DNA of 64,000 nucleotides from Escherichia boydii. Its GTDB lineage: Bacteria; Pseudomonadota; Gammaproteobacteria; Enterobacterales; Enterobacteriaceae. The stretch spans positions 1,550,001 to 1,614,000 of the forward strand of contig CP169086.1 in the NCBI GenBank assembly GCA_041890495.1, read 5' to 3'. The translations under genes were made by a program, and so were the position numbers. This document shows positions 26,890-35,967 of the stretch, piece after piece (position 1 is the stretch's first letter; the number at the start of each line of letters is the position of its first letter). The notes below the pieces were generated by a model. That model was not told the DNA's origin, searched no databases, and was given only the letters and a program-made list of their open reading frames with translations.

Positions 26890-27745
26890 AGACCCGCACC
26901 TTACGGGAGAGATGACGGTGTGGGTAGAGCAGTGACAGCTTGCGGTCCGGCGAGCGATAGGCTGGCAAGACCTCAACCAGCAGGCCGCGGTTAATGTAAG
27001 GCTGGAGAAAGAGATTCATCCCCTGCATTACCCCGAGCCCGGCCAGGCCTGCCGCGATGTAGGCCTCGGAGTTATCCACCACGAGCTTACCGGGCAACGT
27101 CATCTCCGCGACGCCTTCTGGCGTGGTAAACGTCCACGGCTGAATATGTCTGCTTCTGGTATTAATCCAGTTGATGGCCTGGTGCTTGCGTAAATCATCC
27201 GGCGTTTCTGGCGTACCGTGTTTTGCCAGCCAGGCCGGGCTGGCGCAGGTCGTGATTTTGATGTTCCCGATTTTACGCGCGATATAGTCGCCGTCGTCCA
27301 GTTCGCCCACCCGCAGCACGCAGTCCAGGCCATCCCGCAGCATATCCCGACGGCGGTCAGAGCTGCTCAGAATGATGTCTATCTCAGGATGCTGACGATA
27401 AAAATCAGGCAGATTGGGTATCACCCGCAGCGTCGCAAAAGAGACCGGCATATCCACGCGCAGCTGACCGTGTATTGCCCGGTCCGTACCAAACGCCTCC
27501 AGTAATTCGTCTGCCTGTGCCAGCAGGGGTTTACTCTGGCGATAGAATGCTTCCCCATCCGGCGTCAGGCTAATTCGACGCGTTGTGCGCTGCAGGAGCC
27601 GCGTGCCGCTGTGTTGCTCCAGAAGCTGCAGCGCTTTGGTGACTGCCGGACGATGGATCTGCAAATTTTCCGCAGCCTGGGTAAGACTGCCTGACTCGAC
27701 AATTTCAATAAAAATTCGAATAGATTCAAAGAGGTTTATTTGCAT
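26861..27745 (-). CDS. LysR-family regulator
   Basis: 294-residue LysR-type regulator with an N-terminal winged helix (MQINLFESIRIFIEIVESGSLTQAA..., recognition segment IHRPAVTKALQLLE) and a substrate-binding domain resembling the CrgA/DmlR subgroup. It is divergent from the nitronate-monooxygenase-like gene at 27874 with about 128 bp between starts, and probably controls it. A start four codons upstream (27757) is possible. Confidence 0.87.
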   Translation of the reverse strand: MQINLFESIRIFIEIVESGSLTQAAENLQIHRPAVTKALQLLEQHSGTRLLQRTTRRISLTPDGEAFYRQSKPLLAQADELLEAFGTDRAIHGQLRVDMPVSFATLRVIPNLPDFYRQHPEIDIILSSSDRRRDMLRDGLDCVLRVGELDDGDYIARKIGNIKITTCASPAWLAKHGTPETPDDLRKHQAINWINTRSRHIQPWTFTTPEGVAEMTLPGKLVVDNSEAYIAAGLAGLGVMQGMNLFLQPYINRGLLVEVLPAYRSPDRKLSLLYPHRHLSRKVRVFTEWLESLV

Positions 27746-27873
27746 AAAGGATTTCAAACCGCGAACGGGATATTGTTATTGATTTTATAACAGTGATGAA
27801 TCTTTTAGGCTATTTTTCCTAACAATATTGCGCCATACACTCTCCCCCATTCAAACGTAAGGGAGAGTCTGCT

Positions 27874-28275
27874 ATGAAAAATAACCGTATCTGTCAGATC
27901 CTGGGTATCGAAAAGCCTGTTATTCAGGGACCGTTATCCTGGCTTACCGATGCCCGCTTAGTTGCCGCGGTCAGCAATGCCGGAGGACTCGGCGTGCTGG
28001 GCCCCAACGCAGGGTTAACCGCCGATACCGCGGTCTCCACCCCGGAAGCGACCGCCGAAAAAATGCGGGAGGAAATTCGGAAAACCAAACGGCTGACCGA
28101 AAAACCCTTCGGCGTGAACCTGATCCCCACCGCCGTTAATGACGTCTGGACCGGGCCAATTCTTAAGGTGGTAAAAGAGGAAGGCGTCAGGGTCGTTGTG
28201 TATACGGGCTACGGGGAAGGCAGCATTATTCCCGCGCTGTTCAATGAGTTAAAAGAGGCGGGTATTGCCATTATC
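27874..28275 (+). pseudogene. Nitronate-monooxygenase-like gene, 5' part
   Basis: First 134 codons of an FMN-dependent enzyme of the nitronate monooxygenase/FabK-like TIM-barrel family: IQGPLSWLTDARLVAAVSNAGGLGVLG and KPFGVNLIP are family segments. At 28,276 the gene is interrupted by the Tn3-family transposon. As it stands the frame continues into the element for about 24 codons and stops near 28,350. GGGAGAG precedes the ATG. The 3' part resumes in the same frame after the transposon; precise removal of the element and one TTATC copy would give an intact 326-residue protein. Confidence 0.9.
28271..28275. repeat. Target-site duplication, left copy (TTATC)
   Basis: TTATC directly before the left inverted repeat; the same five bases follow the right inverted repeat at 34796-34800. 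A 5-bp duplication is typical of Tn3-family transposition. Confidence 0.95.
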
Positions 28276-28313
28276 GGGCTCCGTTTGGGAAACGGAAAAT
28301 ATTGTACGTTAAG
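28276..28313 (+). repeat. Left terminal inverted repeat (IRL)
   Basis: 38 bp, beginning GGGCTCCGTTTGGG and ending TTGTACGTTAAG. It matches the reverse complement of the right end at 36 of 38 positions. The tnpA stop codon (28309-28311) lies inside it. Confidence 0.95.
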
Positions 28314-31295
28314 GTTGTTTTTTGTACTGACTGACATCGACAGGCCGTAAAGGACGATACTTCCCTTCAGCCAGCTTCTTATTGTTTCGCCAGATATAGT
28401 CTCCCGTCAGATTAATATGCTCCCAGCCCAGTGGAGACAAGTGTGACAGCAATTGATCATTGAGCTGTAGCCCCTTCTTTTTCAGCAGATTAATGGCGTT
28501 TTCTATATATACGGTATTCCACAATGTGATCGCGGCGGTGATCAGCGTAAGCCCACTGGCGCGGTAACTCTGGTTTTCCAGGCCTCGATCCCTTATTTCG
28601 CCCAGACGATGCATGAAGACGGCTCTGGCAAGGGCATTCCGGGCTTCCCCTTTGTTCAGGCCAGCCTGAACCCTGCGACGCAACGCAGGATCGCGGAACC
28701 AGTCCAGCATAAACAGTGTTCGCTCAATGCGGCCGATTTCCCTCAGCGCCTTGGCAAGCCCATTCTGTTTTGGATAACTGGCAAGTTTTTTTAGCATCAG
28801 AGAAGCGGTCACCGTTCCCTGTTTGATTGAGGTCGCCAGCCTCAGAATTTCATTCCAGTGTGTTTCTATCTCTTTGATATTCAGTGGTATTGTGGAAATA
28901 ATTGACTGTAGAGCCGGATATTTATCAGCTTTCCCCTGAATAAACAACCGCTTGTCATGAAGATCCCGGATCCTTGGTGCAAAAGCGAACCCCAGCAAAT
29001 GCATCAGCGCAAAAACATGTTCCGTGAAACCTGCCGTATCGGTGTAATGCTCCGTTATTTCAAGATCACTTTCGTGATACAGCAGACCATCAAGTACGTG
29101 GGTGGAATCACGAACACGGCTGATCACTTTGGTGTAAAACGGACTGTACTGGTCAGAAATGTGCGTATAAAACTGTATCCCCGGCTCCTGACCGTACTTC
29201 AAATTGACCTGACCCGCATAGCGGCCATGGCTGCCAACCCGAAAATTCTGGCCGTCAGAAGATGAGGTTGAACCGTCACCCCATAATGCCGCCAGCGGAC
29301 GCGACTTCTGGGCATTAACCAGTTCCGCCAGTGCAGCAGAGTACGTTTCATCGCGGATATACCATGCCTGCATGTTTTCCAGCGACGTTCGCGTAGTTCC
29401 CGGACAGGACTCTGCCATTTTGGTCAGCCCCAGATTGATGCCGTCCGCCAGAATAGTGGTCAGCAACAAACGGTTATCCTGCGGGCGGGTAAGCGGGTTC
29501 TTTAGATGGGTAAAATGCCGCGAGAAGGCTGTCCATCTCTCAACTTCATCCAGTATTTCTGTAATTTTTGGATGCGGCAACATGTTGTAAATCAGATCGG
29601 CCAGTGGTGATATTGTGGAAGGAACGCTGTTATCTAGCGGGGTGATTTTTAGACCTTTATCTGAAATATCCACATCGGGAAGATCCCCGGTAACGGCCAT
29701 TGCGTTAACTTCCTCCAAGCGGGAGGCCAGCAGCGTCAGCCTTGCCTTAAGGTAAGCTTCGCAATCTGTTTCGACAGGTATATTTAACTGATTATTGTTT
29801 AATAACTTTTCGAAATCGTCTCCTGGCATAAGATAGTCATCGAAGTTTTTGTAGCGCCGGGAGCCCCGGATCCAAATATCACCGGCCCGCAGCCCCCCTT
29901 CAGCTCGTTCATTGCGCAAATTTCATAGTATTGCCGGTCAATACCTGAGGGGGTGATTACCATCTTTTTCCAGCTCTCAGGAATGAAATCCAGTGGTGCT
30001 GATGAGGGAACCTTTCTTAGCTGCTTATGATATATTTCACGGATAGTATCGAGGGCATCATTAAGCGGTAAGGCGGCTGGAGTGGCCCTCAGTTGCAGGG
30101 CCGATAACAACCGGGACGAATATTTGCGCAGCGTACTGAATTTTTCGGTAATAAGATGAAGAGGTTCGAAATTATCTTTACGTGCAAGGAGCCGGGTTTC
30201 CTCAAGGCTGGCGGCAAAATCTTCCCACGGTAATATCTGTTCAACAGCAGACAGAGGATCTTCGCCCGCATTGCGTGCATCCAGGATAGCCTGACCAACG
30301 GAAACATACTGCCGTAATTTCTGCTGTATGAGCTTGCCCGTTTTCTGGAGGCGTTCGGCCTGCTGACGTTTTGCCCGGCTGAACATACTGCCCAGTATGC
30401 GTTCATGCAGTTCTATAATTTCATCAATGATTGTGGCTCTAGCCTCAGTCAGTACACAGACCATCGTTGCATATCGACGAGCAGGGGAAAAATCAGCTAA
30501 ATCCCGGCTGCTCATTTTGCGGCCTTCCCGCGCCAGTTTCAGCAGCCGATTCTGATGAACTGTTCTATCCACGCCTTCCGGTAGCACCAGTGCTTCAATG
30601 GCATTAAGGCGGTCGATATGTTGTAGGACATTCTTTCCATTGATCTTCCCTGGGGGCTGAAGCAACCACGTTAAACGAGAAATTTGCTTTTCAGTTGTCA
30701 CCAGTAGCGCATCAAACGCTGATTTATGCGTGGCGCTAAGGTGTGTATTCAGCGTGGTATAAACCGCTTTATCACCCAGAGTCATTGCTTCAGCACAAGT
30801 GCGTTCCACAACATCAATACCAGGAACAATAATTCGCCGTTGATGCAGATACTTCAGTAATTCTTCTGCGATAAGTATGCCACGATCAGTCCGGGTAGAC
30901 TGAGGGAGCAAATACTGGATACATTCTTTCTGAAGCGCACCATTGAAAGTATTTAGTTCCAGATAGCGATAGAGTTCCCCCAGATGCTCGCGTCGGGTTG
31001 TATCACGACCGGAAATATATTCCTGCCAGAGCTCTGCTGAAAGTTTAAGTCGGGCACCGATGATTCTGAGCAATTCTGCAGGTGGGGACGATTTTTTATC
31101 CGGGGCAAACCCAACGCTTTTCAGGTAACAGAGAAGAACGGCAAAACCAAACCTGCTGGCAGGTTTACGGTGAGCATTAATAAATGCCATGTCCTGCTTA
31201 CTGAAATACGCCATTCGGGTCAGCGTTAACTCATCGTCTGGCAATGCCAGTAATGACTCTCTTTCCGACAGAGAAAGAATCTGCCTCCTTGCCAT
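28309..31295 (-). CDS. tnpA: Tn3-family transposase, needs a -1 frameshift
   Basis: DDE transposase of the Tn3 family, about 995 residues if the two frames are joined. The first frame (31,295 to near 29,895) codes for the N-terminal DNA-binding and linker part, with MARRQILSLSERESLLALPD as N-terminus and AAGGAAAC before the ATG. The second (open from 29,919, stop 28,309) codes for the catalytic part: LWGDGSTSSSDGQ and HVLDGLLYHE carry the Asp residues, and WNTVYIENAI the likely Glu. The frames meet at a run of six G (29893-29898); slipping back by one base at G_GGG_GGC gives ELKGG-LRAGD without a gap. Without it, the product ends 36 residues later. Either a recent deletion, a sequencing error, or programmed frameshifting. 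Confidence 0.88.
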
Positions 31296-31337
31296 ATAGT
31301 TTCCTTCATAAATTATTCGACGCGGTATTTTTAACAA

Positions 31338-31462
31338 AAATGGTTATCGCATAAGGGTACACCCTGACGCCAAAGCCAAAACGTGACGGCACACGATGAA
31401 TGACATAACCTATATACGATAGATTAAATGCAATAACTTAAATGCGATAATGTGGTGAAAAA
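31338..31462. other. res: Putative res site between tnpA and tnpR
   Basis: About 125 bp between the divergent tnpA and tnpR genes. TTATCGCAT (31344-31352) recurs inverted as ATGCGATAA (31442-31450), and related CGATA motifs occur in between (TATACGATAG near 31,413). This is the expected place for the three resolvase subsites and for both promoters. Subsite boundaries cannot be fixed by eye. Confidence 0.6.
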
Positions 31463-32113
31463 ATGTTCATCAGAGCTTATTTGAGGGCATCGACGGAAGA
31501 TCAATTCGCCGATAGGGCAAAAGAGATGCTGGAGCAGTTCGTTCAGGAGCGGGGACATAAAATAGCCAGCTACTACCGGGAGAACATCAGCGGGACAAAA
31601 CTTGACCGCCCGGAGCTGGGACGCTTACTGATGGACAGTCACCGCAATGATATTTTGCTGGTCGAGCAGATAGACCGCCTGACCCGTCTGAGTAACAGCG
31701 ACTGGATGACACTGAAAAAGCAGATAGAACAACACGAGCTGCGGATTGTCAGCCTGGATGTGCCCACCTCATGGCAGGCGCTGTCAGATAAAGACGCTTC
31801 GCAAACTGACCCAATCACCCGCGCCGTGATAACTGCCATCAATAACATGCTTATCGATCTGATGGCCGCGATGTCGCATAAGGACTGGCTGAGTCGCCGC
31901 CAGCGGCAAAAGCAAGGAATTGAACGGGCCCATACGCTGGGTAAATACCGGGGAAAACAGGCCGATCATGAACGGCATCAGAAAGTCCTGTACTACCGGC
32001 AGGTCAAGAAACTGAGCATCCGTGAAACGGCAGATGCAACGGGGTACAGCCCTTCGCAAATCTGCCGTATTCAGGCGTTGTACCGGCAACCAGGAGCCGA
32101 AGATTTTGGTTAG
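31463..32113 (+). CDS. tnpR: Serine resolvase
   Basis: 216-residue serine recombinase that resolves Tn3 cointegrates at res. The N-terminal catalytic domain has the nucleophile motif AYLRASTEDQ (Ser10), and EQIDRLTRLS is the conserved Arg segment. The C-terminal helix-turn-helix is in LSIRETADATGYSPSQICRIQ. It is somewhat longer than classical Tn3 resolvase (185 residues), with extra residues around the hinge. Transcribed away from tnpA. Confidence 0.92.
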   Translation: MFIRAYLRASTEDQFADRAKEMLEQFVQERGHKIASYYRENISGTKLDRPELGRLLMDSHRNDILLVEQIDRLTRLSNSDWMTLKKQIEQHELRIVSLDVPTSWQALSDKDASQTDPITRAVITAINNMLIDLMAAMSHKDWLSRRQRQKQGIERAHTLGKYRGKQADHERHQKVLYYRQVKKLSIRETADATGYSPSQICRIQALYRQPGAEDFG

Positions 32114-32168
32114 GTCATGATTAAGGTATGATGCGCTGATTTTATAACCATTTTATTCATGAGGGATT

Positions 32169-34043
32169 ATGGCAACGGGATTTTTTCTGTATCACCTGGA
32201 TAAAACCACCTGCGGGGGGCGGATCCTTTCCGGTGCGTCTGACGACGCCTACGAAATCGGTGGCATTGAGCGACAGCAGGTGCGGGAGGGTGACCCGGTA
32301 ACCTGCGGGAAGCACGAGGGGCGCTTCCGCGTGTGCGGCGGCATGGGGGACACCTATGAGGTGGGCGGAGAGCTGAAAGAGTGGGCGGGTTCGCTGGACA
32401 GCTACAGCTCCTGCCCGTGCCGCGCCCGGTTTATTCCGTCTGTCCAGACGCACACCTACGAGAGCGACTGCAACGCCGGACGGGTAGCCGAACGGGCCGA
32501 GACCGCAAGGAAAAAAGCGCAGGAGTCAGAGCCTGAACAGCGTGCGCAGGCCGCGAAGAAGAAACGGGAGATCACGCTGACCATCGGCGTATTTTTTGAT
32601 GGCACAGGCAACAATGCGAATAACAGCGGTGACCGTCAGGCCGCCTGTTCCGGTGAACATTACGGGATGAATGATGCAGAATCTACGTCTGCGTTAGAGC
32701 AGTGTGTCCGGTTGAATCGCGGGGTCAGCGGCACCGCCGCCGGCAGCTATATCGGCTACTACAGTAACGTGCACTGGCTCCATACGCTTTATAACCCGGA
32801 AATAAAAACCGATACAGGGGCAGGCCAGTACGCCATTTATATTGAAGGTATCGGTACGGAAGACGAGGCTGGCGACAGCACTTATGGAATGGGTACTGGC
32901 CGAGGCGATACCGGCGTGGTGAGGAAAACCGATAAAGCAGTCGCGGCACTGACTGCCGGTATTCAGGGCTATTTAGACAGGCACACCGATGCCCGGTCCT
33001 CCACCATCAAAGAACTGCAGTTTGATATTTTCGGCTTCAGCCGCGGAGCGGCGGCGGCACGCCACTTTGCCAATCGGGTATTCAGCCAGGACCGAGCCAT
33101 TGTATCGGCGATTAAGGCGGGGCTGGATGGTACTGAATTTTCCGGGACTCCCGGAGGAAAAACCCGCTTTCTGGGGATATTTGATACCGTAGCCGCCATC
33201 GGGACACCGGTTAACGGTCTCAACCCGCACAGCGCCGATACCGGGGAAGTCAATCTGGTGCTGCGTCCGGGCGTGGCAGACAAAGTGTTCCATATCACCG
33301 CCCAGCACGAATGCCGCTTTAACTTCGCGCTGAACAGCGTAAAACCGGCGTGGCCGGAGCTGGCGCTGCCCGGTGCGCACTCCGATATTGGCGGTGGCTA
33401 TAACCCCGACGAGCACGAAGCCTACTTCCTTACCCGACCGGAGTTTGAAACCGTTCCCCTTTCCACCCCCGACACGGAAACGCGGATTTACCAACAGACC
33501 TGTGCGCAGCTTACAGCAATGGACGGCTATCCGGCGATAGCGCCACTGCTGAATGCGGTGGAGGTGAATGTTGATACCTGGCATGACGACAGAATGCCAG
33601 CAGACCGCTACGGAGCGCTACAGAAACGCAGCGGTGCAGCGCTGGTTATCGATCGTCCGACGCGTAACGACTGGTCGAAGGTAGTGTTGCGGGTAATGCT
33701 CGATGCGGCACAGGATGCCGGGGTAGAATTTTCCCCTATTTTACCTAAAGACGACAACCTGTCACTCCGGCCAGAACTGAATAGCTTGTGTGAAAAAGCG
33801 ATGGTAATGGGCCGTGCCATAAGGAGAGGACAACCTGCCCCCGGCTTTACCACGCCAGAAATTCTGATGCTGGCCGAAAAATATATTCATTGCTCAGCCA
33901 ACTGGAATAGCGTGGTGAGAGACGGCCAGGGAAGTATCAGCGGTGCAGTCAAACCAGCGAAACTGGTGACGTTCACCAACCGGCCAGACGAGCGCTGGCA
34001 ACGTACAGTTTATGATATGGACGGGAATAAAATATGGAAATAA
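32169..34043 (+). CDS. PAAR-DUF2235 type VI secretion phospholipase effector
   Basis: 624-residue protein. The N-terminus (about 1-95) is a PAAR-type domain: CGGRILSGASDDAYEIGG, REGDPVTCGKHEG, then a Cys-rich end (SSCPCRARF). PAAR domains cap the VgrG spike of type VI secretion systems. A Lys/Glu-rich linker (about 105-135) leads to a DUF2235 alpha/beta-hydrolase domain of the Tle1 lipase group: FFDGTGNN (Asp near 144), the nucleophile elbow FGFSRGA with Ser291, FLGIFDTVAAIG, and GAHSDIGGGY with His404 and Asp406. Such proteins are injected by T6SS and degrade phospholipids of rival cells. No vgrG, hcp, DUF4123 or other adaptor gene is adjacent. It overlaps the immunity gene by 10 bp. The lipase activity is inferred from family only. 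Confidence 0.88.
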   Translation: MATGFFLYHLDKTTCGGRILSGASDDAYEIGGIERQQVREGDPVTCGKHEGRFRVCGGMGDTYEVGGELKEWAGSLDSYSSCPCRARFIPSVQTHTYESDCNAGRVAERAETARKKAQESEPEQRAQAAKKKREITLTIGVFFDGTGNNANNSGDRQAACSGEHYGMNDAESTSALEQCVRLNRGVSGTAAGSYIGYYSNVHWLHTLYNPEIKTDTGAGQYAIYIEGIGTEDEAGDSTYGMGTGRGDTGVVRKTDKAVAALTAGIQGYLDRHTDARSSTIKELQFDIFGFSRGAAAARHFANRVFSQDRAIVSAIKAGLDGTEFSGTPGGKTRFLGIFDTVAAIGTPVNGLNPHSADTGEVNLVLRPGVADKVFHITAQHECRFNFALNSVKPAWPELALPGAHSDIGGGYNPDEHEAYFLTRPEFETVPLSTPDTETRIYQQTCAQLTAMDGYPAIAPLLNAVEVNVDTWHDDRMPADRYGALQKRSGAALVIDRPTRNDWSKVVLRVMLDAAQDAGVEFSPILPKDDNLSLRPELNSLCEKAMVMGRAIRRGQPAPGFTTPEILMLAEKYIHCSANWNSVVRDGQGSISGAVKPAKLVTFTNRPDERWQRTVYDMDGNKIWK

Positions 34044-34693
34044 TCCGTGTGGCCAGTCTTCTTCCTTTATTGGCACTGGCGGCCTGTCAGGGGAAACCTT
34101 TGCCCGGCCCTGTCGCCCAAAACGATGAGCCAACAGAGTGGACTTTTGATTTTTTCACACCCAAGGCGCTGCCCGCACTGGTGACGTACGCCGTTGTTCA
34201 GGATGCCGATGGCAAAGTTTATGAGTTTAATACCCTGAACCGTACATCTGCTCTACCCGACGTTATCGGCGAGTGGAACGACAAAGACCGTGTGTCTGGA
34301 GGCTACTGGAATCATGTTAAACGTCCCCCCAGACATATTATTTTTTGCTGGGACTCGATTATAGATAAAAAAGTCTATGAAACTCACCTGACGATCCCTA
34401 AACCTGTACTGGAGAAAATGCTCAGGCCGAGTGAGTACAGGGATTATCGGGGAAGAACTGCGTATTACGATAGAGTACAAATTGGTCTGGCTCCAGAGGG
34501 AAAAGTGGCCGTCTGGTTACAGGGAAGTGGTTCTGAGCCTAATTACCGCGTCACTCCGTCAGTCCTGAAAACCGTCTCAGGGGATAAATTAGATATTTGC
34601 AAAGGAATAACTCGGTTTTCCAACGGCTATGAGTACGGAAAAGATACCGAGGATTTTATCAAAGGGAAAAAATATCCTTACGGTAGTTGGTAA
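34034..34693 (+). CDS. DUF2931 lipoprotein, probable immunity protein
   Basis: 219-residue lipoprotein. The signal MEIIRVASLLPLLALAAC ends in a lipobox (LAAC, Cys18), and Gln follows the Cys, so outer-membrane sorting is likely. The rest contains EWTFDFFTPKALPALVTYAVVQDADG and DVIGEWND, typical of DUF2931, a family commonly encoded beside DUF2235 effectors. The position directly after and overlapping the effector gene, and the periplasmic location, fit neutralisation of a lipase that acts on periplasm-facing membranes. Immunity function is inferred from context. Confidence 0.82.
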   Translation: MEIIRVASLLPLLALAACQGKPLPGPVAQNDEPTEWTFDFFTPKALPALVTYAVVQDADGKVYEFNTLNRTSALPDVIGEWNDKDRVSGGYWNHVKRPPRHIIFCWDSIIDKKVYETHLTIPKPVLEKMLRPSEYRDYRGRTAYYDRVQIGLAPEGKVAVWLQGSGSEPNYRVTPSVLKTVSGDKLDICKGITRFSNGYEYGKDTEDFIKGKKYPYGSW

Positions 34694-34757
34694 GCAACCT
34701 ATTGAATCCTGGAGGATCTGCCCAAGATCCTTTGGGGTTGGGTGGTCAATTTTTAGT

Positions 34758-34795
34758 CTTAACGTACAATATTTTCCGTTTCCCAAACTGACCCC
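34758..34795 (-). repeat. Right terminal inverted repeat (IRR)
   Basis: 38 bp reading CTTAACGTACAA inward and AACTGACCCC at the outer end; the reverse complement matches the left repeat except at two positions near the tip. It lies 64 bp after the immunity gene stop. Confidence 0.95.
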
Positions 34796-35379
34796 TTATC
34801 TACCGCGACATCAACCCAACGCCGGAGAACACACGTCTCGCAGAAGATCTGGGGGCAGACATTATCGTCGCCACCGGTTTTGACGAGGGCGGGACGCTAC
34901 CCGCAACGGCGCTGGGCACCTTTTCCATCGTGCCGCTGATTGCCGACGCCGTGAAGCATGTTCCGGTGATGGCGGCGGGCGGTATTACCGATAATCGCAC
35001 CGCCAGAGCGGCGCATGCGTTAGGTGCGGATGGCGTGTTTGCCGGTTCGGTCTTTATCAGCACCGAAGAAAGCCGCGTGCCGCAGGAGGTCAAAGAGAAA
35101 ATTGTTGCCGCCAACGGCCTGGACCTGCTGCTTTTCCGTACCGTTCCCCACTACTATCGTTCTCTTCCCGGCAAGCTGGCGGAAAAACTGGCGGCGATGG
35201 ATAAAGCAGGCGCAAGCAACGAAGCGCTGGGCAAGGCGATGGGAGGATTACGAGGCCTGCGCCTGGGCATGCTGGAAAATAATACCGATGAAGGCTATAT
35301 CGCGCTCGGCACGGGGATCGGGAATATCCGCAGCGTGAAAAGCGTGGCCGAGGTTGTCGATGCGTTAACGGTTGAGTAA
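34796..35379 (+). pseudogene. Nitronate-monooxygenase-like gene, 3' part
   Basis: Begins with the right copy of TTATC and continues the frame of the 5' part: IYRDINPTPENTRLAEDLGADI, then GFDEGGTLPATALG, VMAAGGITDN and GADGVFAGSVFIS, the FMN-phosphate-binding end of the barrel. No stop or frameshift occurs in its 193 codons. In classical nitronate monooxygenases the glycine loop is followed by a catalytic His (AGGH); here it reads EGGTLP, so the exact reaction is uncertain. Without its N-terminal half it is unlikely to be functional. Confidence 0.9.
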
Positions 35380-35420
35380 GCTCTTAACCCTGATGCTATG
35401 GACGCTGCCCGCGTGCGGCG

Positions 35421-35446
35421 TCCGCAAAGCGTCTGCGGTCCTTTTT
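35421..35446 (+). terminator. Possible terminator after the monooxygenase gene
   Basis: CCGCA, 7-base loop, TGCGG, then C and a short T run (35442-35446). Short stem, so only moderate support. It adjoins the 3' end of the convergent gene at 35446. Confidence 0.4.
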
Positions 35447-35892
35447 CATAGATTGAGGAATGAGCGTTCTTTAATGACAGCGTCAGGATTGGCACTTTTT
35501 ATCGCCGCCAGAAAAGCCGTGAAGTTATGATTCCATAGGGTGAGATTGTTATAAAACTGCACCTGCTTTTCACTAACACCATCACGGTAAATAACAATCC
35601 AGACCCGTCTGCTGTTTATCTCTGTATTCCCCGGTCTGATTTTAATGATGTTAGCCAGCGCAATTTTACGGGTGGCGTTGTTTTTAACTTCATATAAAAA
35701 CTGGTCATCATAAAACCAGGTTTTACCTGCATTCCCGCCAAATATTGAGGGGTTGGCTGATATCTTTTTCATCCCGTTACGGTCTGAAATGATACGTTTT
35801 GCCTGGCGAATGCGTCTGACCAAAAAGCTTAACAGAATGAGAAGCGCAATGAGGGGCAGAGCGACTGATATCATTTTTAGACTTTCGTGCAT
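35446..35892 (-). CDS. Unknown membrane-anchored protein
   Basis: About 148 residues from the ATG at 35890-35892 (GGGGCAGG upstream); longer in-frame starts exist up to 35,958. One strong membrane segment near the N-terminus (ISVALPLIALLILLSFLV) is followed by a basic stretch (RRIRQAKR) and a soluble C-terminal region with WFYDDQFLYEV and VWIVIYRDGVS, possibly a PH-like beta domain. It is more AT-rich than neighbouring genes and has no recognised family, which suggests acquisition by transfer. Function unknown. Confidence 0.6.
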   Translation of the reverse strand: MHESLKMISVALPLIALLILLSFLVRRIRQAKRIISDRNGMKKISANPSIFGGNAGKTWFYDDQFLYEVKNNATRKIALANIIKIRPGNTEINSRRVWIVIYRDGVSEKQVQFYNNLTLWNHNFTAFLAAIKSANPDAVIKERSFLNL

Positions 35893-35967
35893 ATCCCTGC
35901 CCCACAATACATTCATTTTAACGCGTGAGTATAACGCGCCGATCGTTGATGACAACAACCCTTACGG

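Larger units (their letters stand above)
28276..34795. mobile_element. Tn3-family transposon with T6SS effector/immunity cargo
   Basis: A 6,520-bp unit transposon bounded by 38-bp inverted repeats that start with GGG and end with ACGTTAAG, and by 5-bp direct repeats TTATC. Gene order is tnpA (leftward), a res-like region, tnpR (rightward), a PAAR-DUF2235 effector gene and an overlapping DUF2931 lipoprotein gene. The divergent tnpA/tnpR arrangement is that of the Tn3 subgroup, and the cargo lies between tnpR and the right repeat. It carries no antibiotic- or metal-resistance gene. The intact target duplication and undamaged flanking halves show a recent, simple insertion. Confidence 0.95.

Noticed and set aside
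28276..28350. Chimeric monooxygenase-transposon ORF end (LRLGNGKYCTLRLF...)
   Set aside because: It is only read-through into the inverted repeat and ends after about 24 codons; no evidence that it is a functional fusion.
32169..34043. Possible Rhs or polymorphic-toxin structure of the effector
   Set aside because: No YD repeats and no variable C-terminal tip; the catalytic half is a complete DUF2235 hydrolase domain.
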